NCBI GenBank assembly: GCA_002081555.1
Contig: MZNV01000757.1
Location: 1-30,559, forward strand
Reading direction: 5' to 3'
Source of the DNA: Protostelium mycophagum
Lineage: Eukaryota; Evosea; Variosea; Protosteliida; Protosteliaceae
Length of the DNA stretch: 30,559 nt
Shown in pieces: positions 10,820-19,853 of the stretch. The notes under the pieces were generated by a model, which saw only the letters and a list, made by a program, of their open reading frames with translations, was not told the origin of the DNA and searched no databases. Every line of letters starts with the position of its first letter. The first letter of the stretch is position 1. A program made the position numbers and the translations under genes.

Positions 10820-13800
10820 ATGAGAGCTGCTCTCCTCTCACTGTTGTTGGGCCACATATACGCTTGCAACTTATACGTGAGTGACGATCCGTATACCCTG
10901 CCTTCGTCTCCTTGTGGGGACACTTTGAAGACTGCGTGTCTTAATTTAAATGATGCCTTTGATCAGTGAGTCTTGATGATCAGACAATGGTTTCATCCTC
11001 TAAGACGGGACAGATTGAAGGATGGTTACACCATATGTGTATCGGGAGCACAAGTTCCCTTCTCTTCAGGAAAAATACAAGCCAGTACGAGAGGTCTCTC
11101 TTTTCAAATCAATGGCACCGATTTTGGCAGAGTGCCAAAGAAGTCCGCTCTGAAATGCACTCTTCCATTACACATAACATCCTGCCCAAACGTGTCTTTC
11201 AACAACATAGAGGTGATTGCAGCTGGTCTCTATTATATATTATGTTTCCATAATCTTCAATCAACCCTGAAGGAAACAGATTTACGGATGCACAAACATG
11301 ACGATGAATTTAGAACTGACGACAGCATTGAAGTTCTATAATGTGACACTTCACAGCCACCCACAAGACACACAACCATTCATCAACTCCAATGTGGATA
11401 CTCTAGCTGTACAGAAGAGCAATTTTACTGGGGGTGGAAATTGCTTGGAAATTTCAGTGAAATCTCATATTACGTCTGTCGACAATTATTACAATTGTAC
11501 CAGAGTGGATATTAACATGGATCACAACGCAGAAGGGAATTTCAGCGGAAATTCATTCGGTCTCAATCAAATGGGACCACCTCACCTCAGGACAACAACG
11601 GAATTTTCAGTGAAAACTCAAGACCAACCCCGGCTGCATTTCCAAAACAACGAAGTGAGGAGTACACGCTTCAAAATTCAAAATTATGGAAGTGGCGGGA
11701 GTTTGTTGTTTCATCGGAACAATTTCTTGGAATCTTCTCTGGGCCTAGTGGACGTAGAGGGGGATGTACATATTGTCGACAATACTTTTTACGGAATATA
11801 CCGAGGGAGGGAGGGATCACCCCTGCTTTCTGTCGAGACAGACGGTCCGTGCGATTCTATTCTCTTAAACAACAGGTCAGAATTTTTTATTTCAATATGA
11901 TAAACTTGACATAGAGAAAGTTCCGCGAATTTTCAACGTGTTTCTGACAGTTCTGAATCCATAGAGACTGAATTTGTTCAGGTTCACGGATAGTATGACC
12001 CCCAGGAACAACGCCATCGTTCTGGCAGGACATCTAAACGTGACATTCAGTCAATGCTATTTTAAGAACATAGGGGGATTATCCTCCGTCTACAGCAGAA
12101 TATCTGACCAAGGCAACCTCACCATGTCCAAGAATCTACTGGAGAATTCAGCCACCATAGACGCGGACCGCTTAAACTTTTACGACAACACCGTGCTGAC
12201 GTCATCGCTTTCTGTACAGGTCTCACAGGTGAGCGTTGTAGATAGACGATTCACGAAGAATAATCATTGAGATTCACAAGGTCTACAATGCCTCGCGGAA
12301 TGAATTTGTGTGCACTAAATCATCTCTTTTCTTCAAGGAAAATCATGGAAAGATTTTGGGATGTCGACATTGTGGAAACGCTTCTGTCTCAATGTACACC
12401 ATGTACAGCGGAGGGATGTCACGTGACAACGTGATACATAACCCTCAGTGCTTTAATTGCCCGAGCGGGTTCATTTGCAGTCACAGGAGCGGTGAGGTTA
12501 GTGACATGAAATTCCTGCGAAATTTCTGAATGTACAAGATAAATGTAGCGGGAGAGAGGTGGGCTGATGTACAATTTGATGAGTCAGCGGAGGGAAACAT
12601 GACTTGGTATTCGAGGAAATGTCCGTCAAGATATTGTAACGAATTGATACACGCTTGGAATTCTTCGTGCATAAATTCCCGCCAAGGTGAGTTTTCAAGC
12701 TATCTCAGCATCACCACCACAGCATTATTTGAGTCCGGAATTGAAAATGTCCAGGACCTTTATGTGGCACTTGCCCCACAAACACGAGTCTCTCCATGTT
12801 CAGTAGCTCCTGCATCGACAACTCTCATTGTACATTATTCTGGCTACCGCTATTTTTAGCCCTTCCCCTGGGATATCTGACTTTCCTCTACAACCTGCCA
12901 GTGGGAGACAGATCAGAATGGAAGTCACTCGTATTCTTCATGCAGACCTTCCCACTGATTGCACCCGACATGACCAAATCTGTATTATCTGGTGTCTTGC
13001 TGGGGACAAGAGGCAACGAGCTGGACGGAACAAGTTTTAGCTCCTCCATATGTCTGCAGAGGGACCAGGATTTTCGTGGAAAATCCGAGTTACGCATTGG
13101 ACTGGTGATATTGATTCCTCTGATTGCGGCCGTGGGATTGGCGATCAGCGCGGGGGTACGTTTATTACCGAGAAAATACACGGCTCTTAGCGAGGAGGAA
13201 GATATCGAGATGGTTCATGAAGAAGATCCAGAGAACACTGTCCACAACCAGCCACAACAAGCTATCCCCACACAGACAGTGGACCCCCCACATCTCCCCT
13301 GGATCAACGGTGTCGTGGCGGGAAGTCTATTCGTGTTTGGAAACTGCCTCACCGTCTGTCTACAACTCCTATTCTGTGTCAAAATGAGGGGGGAGATGCG
13401 GCTATTTTTGGATGCATCTGTACAATGCTACGCACCGTGGCAGATCTTTGTGGGAGCTTTCTTTTCCGTGGTGCTCGTCCCTTTTCCCGCCATCTTGATG
13501 GTTTTGAGGCGTAAGCTAAGACAACAGGAACACGTATCTCCGGGCGCAAAGCAGGCGCTGAAGGTCCTAGAAGGGTGCTACAAAGAGAAATTTAGGTTCT
13601 GGGAAAGCATCTCCATCTCAAGAAGGATTCTTCTCGTTGTAGTGGCGGTTGTAGTGCCACCACCTGTGAGGCAATACATCGCCTTTGGGCTGTGTATTGT
13701 TTTCCTGGCGTCCAACTTGATCTTTAGACCGATACGCAACATTATGGGAAGGTGATGTTCAACATGACGTCATTATGATTGACGCAAACAGGTGGTTAGA

Positions 13801-14029
13801 GTCGTGGTGTCTATTTGTCCTATGTCTTGGTGCATTATTCGACATGTTGAAACAGATCACCAGAAGCACGGACGAAGATGAAGACGACACTTCCGGAGAA
13901 GGATTCGTCACCGCACAAGTTACCATCCACGCGATCACTTTTGTGGTGTGCATAGTGTGCATATTGTTCACAGTCAGGACACAACTCATTGGGTTCATCA
14001 AGGGATTTATACAGAAAATTAGGTCCTGA
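10820..14029 (+). CDS. Receptor-like protein: beta-helix ectodomain, Cys-rich stalk, multi-pass membrane domain
   Basis: Eight exons: join(10820-10965, 11005-11212, 11280-11875, 11982-12228, 12281-12496, 12539-12686, 12755-13751, 13792-14029), 931 aa. A signal peptide (MRAALLSLLLGHIYA) comes first. About 450 residues follow with recurring short units of the form N-x-F or NNxF (LHFQNNEVRS, LLFHRNNFLES, VHIVDNTFYG, LTMSKNLLENS), which suggest a right-handed parallel beta-helix; many N-glycosylation sites are present. A Cys-rich stalk follows (CFNCPSGFICS, GPLCGTCPTN). From about residue 548 I count seven or eight hydrophobic segments, with an acidic loop (LSEEEDIEMVHEEDPEN) and a basic loop (LRRKLRQQE). 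The function is unknown; a surface sensor or adhesion receptor is possible. The read-through frame at 12530-12859 is explained by a 68-nt intron. Confidence 0.85.
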
Positions 14030-14059
14030 GCTCTGCCTTATTCACCTCTGGTATTTTGC

Positions 14060-14065
14060 AATAAA
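14060..14065 (+). terminator. Poly(A) signal, receptor-like gene
   Basis: AATAAA 31 bases after the stop at 14027-14029. The converging gene has its own signal at 14092-14097, so the two 3' ends nearly overlap. Confidence 0.55.
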
Positions 14066-14091
14066 AAGTTTAAACGGAAAGATGTAAATGA

Positions 14092-14097
14092 TTTATT
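14092..14097 (-). terminator. Poly(A) signal, small secreted protein gene
   Basis: AATAAA on the minus strand, 13 bases beyond the TAA stop at 14110-14112. Confidence 0.55.
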
Positions 14098-14109
14098 GCG
14101 CGAGCACGC

Positions 14110-14449
14110 TTAGTTACGATTATCCTGTATCGCCTGTGGTTGGATACTGAGACCGTACTGATTGAAGATGATCACTCCATCAGCGTATTTTGAGCACTGT
14201 TCCACACATGCCCCACCATCATTGCAGACCTTGAAACAATAACCTGCAAAGATTTCAGAAGAGGAAGACAGGGGATTTCACACCCTTTGGAGCTTGAGAG
14301 TTACTGGAATGGGAGGCAGACAGACCGAGGTTGTTAATCCGCAAGTTGGAGGGATCGCAGACTGTGGCGCAGGATCCATTAGAGCATACTTGCCAGCAGC
14401 GGGCGGACGCGAGGGCAAAAAGAGTCAAGAGGAGAAGGACGGCTCTCAT
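14110..14449 (-). CDS. Small secreted protein with two Cys-rich repeats
   Basis: Model complement(14110-14243, 14284-14449), 99 aa, one 40-nt intron. Residues 1-17 are a signal peptide (MRAVLLLLTLFALASAR). The mature part is two copies of one module. Copy 1 has CWQVCSNGSCATVC, then INNLGLSASHSS. Copy 2 has CFKVCNDGGACVEQC, then IFNQYGLSIQPQ. Each copy therefore has four cysteines in the order C-x3-C-x4/5-C-x3-C and ends in a GLS motif, and the intron falls almost exactly between them (residue 56). I do not recognise the family. Defence peptide, adhesion or carbohydrate binding are all conceivable. It converges on the receptor-like gene, with 80 bases between the stop codons. Confidence 0.8.
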
Positions 14450-14811
14450 TGTTGCTTCGAAATGCTGCTGCAAAATTGTTGTGATGAGGAATCACGGTTA
14501 TTAGCGCACTTTGGATGTTGACACACCCGCGGGAACAAAATCGCCAAATCTTCTCGTTTGACTTTTGCGCGGGGTTTGGGCCTTTTCGCTGATTGGAGAA
14601 CTGGTCTTTCGCTTGATGTGGGAAAGTGGTCGCAAAACTGAAAACGAAATTAAGCAAAGCATTATAATTGTTTAAAGAAGAGTTTGCAAATTCATCATCT
14701 TTTTATCCTTTTAGGATGAATTATATATTATATTTATGTTCTTCCTCAGATTGTGAATAGCGCTCACTTACGTTCACACCATCATGCGAATTTGACCAAT
14801 CCAATTCTGAC

Positions 14812-15850
14812 ATGTCTTCGATCAGGAGCGGCTGTAATGTGAAGAGGGTGAGCATCACAGAACAATTCTTCACCTGACAGTGACAGTTCTTCATTTGCAT
14901 TATTGTAACACAACTGGTCGTTTTTCAGTTTTGGACCCTCAACGATGGCATTGATGATGAGAAAGGTGGACACAAGACCACATCAATATACATCACAAGA
15001 CATGGTGCTCGTTATGACTGGGTTTTTAGAAATTGGTCCAAAACAGCAGAGCGGCCACAAGACCCACCACTTTCTGAATTAGGAGAACAGCAGGGTGCTT
15101 CTTTCCGACTCTTGTAGTATTGATCTATCATAGCTGTCAAACTGAGCCTGGCACTGCAAGAATCGGGCATTAAAAAGATATTCAGTTCACCTCTTTACAG
15201 GACTCTACAGACTGCGACACAGGTGATACAACCAAATCCAAATAATTCCTCAAGTTTCGAATTTCAAACGAGAAAACGGCTGTACACAGCACAGGTTGCT
15301 GACAGATTGAACCTCTCTATATGTGTGGAGAATGGATTGCACGAGTGGTCGCCGTCACATAAGACTGTCCCACAACCTTTACCTTTAATTGATCTCAAGA
15401 AGCATTTTCCAAGGGTGGACGTGAACTGTGAATCTAATCAAGAGCTACCACAGAAAGAGACACAAGTAATTGTCAATTAAGACATACAGACTGAATGAGC
15501 TAGGATCTGTTTGTGAAAAGAGCGCTGCGAACCAGTTTATACTTAGAACAAGTGATGAAGGAGTTTGATGGGTCGATTCTAGCGGTGACACACATGTCTT
15601 CTATGATCGAATTGACCAGAGGACTTTTGAGAGATCCGAAAGCGGTCGTATTGAGCGGAGTCTGTAGTATCACAAGACTTGATTCCGGTCTGGGGGCTTG
15701 GATGCATGTGAGTCTCTTTCATTCTGTCTTTTCATTTTAAATTCTTTTCAATGTTGAATCCCACACGTTGGAGGCCTCACGAAATCATTGAAATAAAATT
15801 AATGAGCCGAATAGGTTTATAATGGATCTGAAACTCACTTGCACAATTAA
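14812..15850 (+). CDS. Histidine phosphatase (phosphoglycerate-mutase-like)
   Basis: Model join(14812-14847, 14929-15094, 15134-15465, 15504-15707, 15815-15850), 257 aa. It has the histidine-phosphatase core: TRHGARYDW (phospho-His), SSPLYRTLQTA (phosphate-binding Arg), ENGLHEW (acidic region) and LAVTHMSSM (second His). The PPLSELGEQQA segment and overall order resemble the UBASH3/plant branch of the superfamily rather than glycolytic mutases, so a phosphatase role is likelier; the substrate is unknown. No signal peptide is visible, so it is probably cytosolic. The last exon encodes only 11 residues (VYNGSETHLHN), a good match to the usual C-terminal YNGDTSHL-like end. The 12-codon first exon is the least certain part. 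The stop TAA overlaps an AATAAA. Confidence 0.87.
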
Positions 15851-15854
15851 TAAA
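15849..15854 (+). terminator. Poly(A) signal overlapping a stop codon
   Basis: AATAAA shares two bases with the TAA stop (15848-15850) of the histidine phosphatase gene. Confidence 0.55.
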
Positions 15855-16001
15855 TCCAAACTGGCTCATTATTAAGGAATTTACATGCTCTATCTCACAA
15901 CACCTGAACTATTGGTGACATTGGCTTTCTTACGTAAACACTGACCCCGTCCAATTTTGGCTCCGCCATTCCCTGGCCAGGGAAATGAAATTTCCAAAGT
16001 C

Positions 16002-16804
16002 ATGGAAAACACCCAAAATATCTCGCGCATTCTCTACCAGAATAAACTGTACGCAAAAGAGATGTATTGTTTCAAGAGAAGACAAAAGGCGAAGCAGATA
16101 CCAAGGTAAGATAGCAGGTTCATGCCATAATATTGAACTTAGACAGCGATTTTATTCGTATTTTGGTGGTGGGGAGCAAAGGATCGGGAAAATCGAGCGT
16201 TGTAGACGGCCTCCAAGTTTGTTGCAAAGACTTGTTCTACAAATGACATTGCGTAGCGAAATAAGAAAACAATTTGGGCGGGTAGAATACACCTTGACAT
16301 CACAGAAGGCTTAGGAGAGGTAAGCATCTTCAATTACACAGAGCTGACATTCGTAGAGCCACGATGTGAATAGATTGATCGACGAGGATAAATTTGATGC
16401 CATCGTCATCCTCTATGATGACAACTCTCCACATTCACTGAAAAGAGCGGGAGAGATCTTGACGGTTGTAGACAGCTCTCCTTCATTCATCATCTTGGCA
16501 GGAAATAAGATGGACATCCGCCGACCCTCCTCAAATCTACAGGACAAGGTGAATGTTCTTGTACATTGGCAACTGAGCAAAGTTGAAGAGGTGCAGGCAA
16601 TTAATCCAAAAATGATGTGGATTGAAATATCTGCACAAACCGGAGCCAACATGTACAGATTGGAGAAAATCATTCAAGAAGAAACACATCCGAGGTGAAT
16701 TTTTACAGAGAGGGACTGCGACTCATTTCTGCAGAAAGCAAACTGACACTGGTGACGATGCGCGCCGAGATTGGTCCACGATTGAGTTCTCTGAAAGATC
16801 TTGA
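16002..16804 (+). CDS. Divergent small GTPase-like protein
   Basis: Model join(16002-16105, 16147-16216, 16257-16319, 16357-16694, 16735-16804), 214 aa; introns 41, 40, 37 and 40 nt. The P-loop is intact (GSKGSGKSS, Lys at about 50). The base-recognition motifs are also intact: NKMD at about 129-132 and EISAQTG. The G3 motif is changed, DITEG instead of DxxGQ, so the catalytic Gln of Ras-type GTPases is missing. Only about 22 residues separate the P-loop Lys from the G3 Asp, roughly 20 fewer than in Ras, leaving no room for a normal switch I. It could be a GTP-binding protein with unusual hydrolysis or a pseudo-GTPase. A basic N-terminal extension (FKRRQKAKQ) precedes the fold. No C-terminal CAAX or Cys-Cys box is seen. 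Confidence 0.82.
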
Positions 16805-17006
16805 TATTTATAAAATGAATGTGACAAAATCGGGTTTTTTGTCATTATCTCTGATCACATCACTCACATGGAAGGAGCTCGCGGCTGAGTTGAACACCGA
16901 GAGAAACGCTGGAGGACTTTGAATCAAAATTCCCGGGAAAATGCAACTGATTGAATGATTTAGATGCCCTTTTTTATCCGCGACTCGAATCAAAGATGGG
17001 CAAGAC

Positions 17007-17343
17007 CTAAACTGCTTCTCTATGTTGTTCAAGTGACATTCTAAGGAAGAAGTTTTCGTTCTCCACCTCTTCTTGTGTCTGTTCACTCTCCTCATGAATT
17101 GTCTCCAATGAGGGTGCTCCTTCGTTTATTTCCACTGGTAGACCAAAAACTTCCACTGACCATTCTTCCTGCACGGAATTGAACAGAAGAACAAAAGGGT
17201 GTTCACCTCTAAAAGAGTCATAGAGTGAGACCTAAAAGAGTTCAAGTGTTTATGGATTGATGTGTTCATGCTGCGAGAACTCCGGTTTGTGAACAACCGT
17301 CTCACACTCCTAACAGTTTGTAACAATATCGGATCAGCTCCAT
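17007..17343 (-). CDS. Unknown small protein with acidic C-terminus
   Basis: Preferred model complement(17007-17231, 17308-17343), 86 aa, intron 76 nt. I do not recognise it. The sequence runs MELIRYCYKLLG, then a compact-looking segment (EHPFVLLFNSVQEEWSVEVF), then an acidic tail (EESEQTQEEVENENFF). An alternative start exon (ATG at about 17266-17268) would need only a 23-nt intron (17209-17231) and keeps the same main exon, so the 5' end is open. The ATG lies 79 bases from the stop of the purple acid phosphatase gene on the same strand. Confidence 0.55.
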
Positions 17344-17421
17344 CAAAATAATAAACTTCGGGCAAATTATATCAACACAGTGTACATCTAAGGGGAGTAT
17401 TAATAGACATCTTTATGAGTC

Positions 17422-19704
17422 TTATGGCTTTGTCAGATGCAAGGTATCCTTCACGCCGCTCTGGTTGCCGTGGTAGGACAACTTGAAGTTCTTTCTGTCG
17501 ACAACAACAGTGCTGAATCCGTGTTCCTTGATGTCTACAAAGAGATTCCAGTCGGGTCGCTGCTTCTGGATGTTGGTGGACATTCCGAACCCTGCGTTTC
17601 CGACATCAAAGTGGATGGGTCCTTCCGCGACGCATTGCTCGTTGATCACTGGGCAAGTACGCTGGTAGCTGTGGTGGTGTCCCCAGAAGCACACATCGAC
17701 CTTCACATTTAGAAAATGATGGAGGTGTGAAAAGTCTTACCTTGTATTTGACGAGGAGGGGTTCGAGAGCAGCACGTAGGGCTCTGGCAATGGGTAAATC
17801 ACCTGCAATGTGTCATCATATGCCATCATGTCATGATGACATGATCACCTCCATCGGGGTCGTTATTGTCACTGTCAATGTACATGGGTCTGTGTCCTGA
17901 AAAGATCAACCAGGGGGTCTTCTTTCTATCGACGGAAGCGAGGTCCTTCGCGATCCATTTGTATTGCTCAGATGCAGCCTTAATGATTTCAATATTAGAT
18001 GATATCTACAACCAGACATACGTCGAATTTGTGCTCTGTCGACATGGTCACAAAGTGTACGGGTCCGGTCTCAAAGGAGTACCAGGGCTTGTCCACTCCT
18101 GTTGTGGGCATGCGGAATCTGCAACGGTGAATTTATTGATAGAAGCGTTTATCCTCTTCACGCAAGGTATTTCTGCAGACGTGCCACAACCGTAACGAAA
18201 ATAGAGGTATTATATTACCTCTGTTCGTATGGCACACCACATTCTCCCAAACTGTCTGTCAAGTTTAAACTCGCTCCATTCAGCCAGTCCCTCTCGTGAT
18301 TACCTTTTTCATCAGATCACATGCGAGATCTCACGAATCATCACCTGGGAGAGTCATCCAGGGTACGCTCTCGGATACGGGTCTGATCTGGTCCAAAAAC
18401 TCGTCCCACTGGATCACTAAGAATCTTCCGCGAAATTTCGAAGAAATTTCACCTGAGCAGAGTAGCCCACAGCGTAAGCAATGTCACCGACGTGTAAAAC
18501 CATGGAGGCGTTGCCGTTTTGTACGGTTTTGATGATTCCTTGGGTTGTTAAATATGGAGCATTATCTTCTCCCCAGTGCTCCTTGCTTCTATCCGATTGG
18601 TACTTTCCGAGATCTACAACGAGTCAACCTCTGTGAAATTTCCATGAGATTTCACCTCCTATTGCGACGAATTGAAGGGTGTCAGAGCCGGGGAGGGCGG
18701 GGCCGACGAAGGATGCCTCATCACTCCAGCCAGTGACGTCACTTCCGTACACGTAATAGTACGTAACTCCGGGCTCTACAACCGCAACGGCCTCATGGAG
18801 ATATCCGGGATTTTTCCAACCCCAGGTGGTGGCGGGAGCACCGCAGAGATCTGGTAATTTGAATTTTGAAAGGGAAAAAAGGCGGGAGTTTACCTGAGGC
18901 TTTGTATGTGTAAGTGTGAGGGGAGACAGTCTTGTCGTACTTCTGAGATACTTTTCCGAAGGTCCATTTCTGGATGAAAATCAATCAATTTGAACATTGC
19001 GTCGTGTCCCACCTGTTCAGACTTCTCGTAACCTGAGGCCCACATCAACTTGACCTCTCCTGCATTTCCTGTGAAGGCAAGATGACCTTGATTAGGGTGG
19101 CGCAAGTTCTCAAAGGTGATGGTGTTGGATCTACCAGCGACCTTCAATTGACTATCTCTCCAGATGTTTTCATTGTTGGAGGCTGATGAACGTGTCAGTG
19201 ATCAAGCATTGAAAATGACTCACCGTTCTTGAAGAAAACGAAGGAAACATCGGTGTGCATGTTGACTATGTTTAATTGGACAGCAGCGGAACCCGTGGTG
19301 AGATAATCAGCACCAAACAATGCACCAGGCTGACTTCGTCAGAATACATCTAGAGGGGACTTCGCAGCTCACCAGAAATTTGATGGGTGAAGTCTTTGTC
19401 ATATCGGCGTCGGCAGGTTGGTAGACCGCGATAATATCTGTGTGAAGAGGGTCCTTCACGCCAGAAAGACGAACAGTTGCCACATCACCATTCTTGTTCA
19501 ATATTTGTGGCTGAAAACTTGAGAAATTTGATTCAAAAGACCTAACATGCATCAACGTACCGATGCGACCAATTGAACTTGATCGATATGAGGAACACGC
19601 TCTCCCTCTAATAAAACTTGCAAATCAACAAGTGAATTGTGGCTCTTGTGGCACACTGCAACTGCAATAAGTGTGACGAAGAGGAGGCACCTCAGCATGT
19701 TCAT
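17422..19704 (-). CDS. Secreted purple acid phosphatase (metallophosphoesterase)
   Basis: Removes phosphate from esters using a two-metal centre, outside the cell or in an endosomal space. Thirteen exons: complement(17422-17700, 17741-17802, 17849-17978, 18022-18118, 18219-18303, 18345-18408, 18453-18613, 18656-18850, 18894-18969, 19013-19182, 19224-19329, 19373-19510, 19561-19704), 568 aa. The signal peptide is MNMLRCLLFVTLIAVAVC; a second ATG two codons later is equally possible. All metal-ligand motifs are present: GDLG (about 276-279), GDIAYA (about 319), GNHE (352-355), FSGHRPMY and GHHHSYQRT (about 483). DLCGAPATTWGW and the fibronectin-like N-terminal half match plant/protist high-molecular-weight PAPs. 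Intron 6 shares its 14-base end with introns in two other genes, and intron 11 holds a perfect palindrome. Confidence 0.95.
18612..18627 (-). repeat. Shared 3' intron end, copy in phosphatase gene
   Basis: ATCTACAACGAGTCAA on the plus strand. In gene orientation it is the end of intron 6 (18614-18655) plus the first exon bases. It is identical over 16 bases to 20011-20026 in the severin-like gene, and over 14 to the Josephin copy. Confidence 0.85.
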
Positions 19705-19853
19705 TGTTGTGTTCACGTGAGGTCTGACCTCTTTCCGGCAGAATCGTTAAAAATTGCGAATTGTAAATAAACAACGTGTCAACACAACTGAAGAAACCAG
19801 GAATTTAATCAGAGAGTGAATTGCAGCTATCTGATTCAACACTATTTTATAAT

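Noticed and set aside
12530-12859. Continuous open frame through 12687-12754 in the receptor-like gene
   Set aside because: Splicing out these 68 bases joins RQGP to LCGTCPTN and leads into the long membrane-domain frame; the read-through frame ends in a stop instead.
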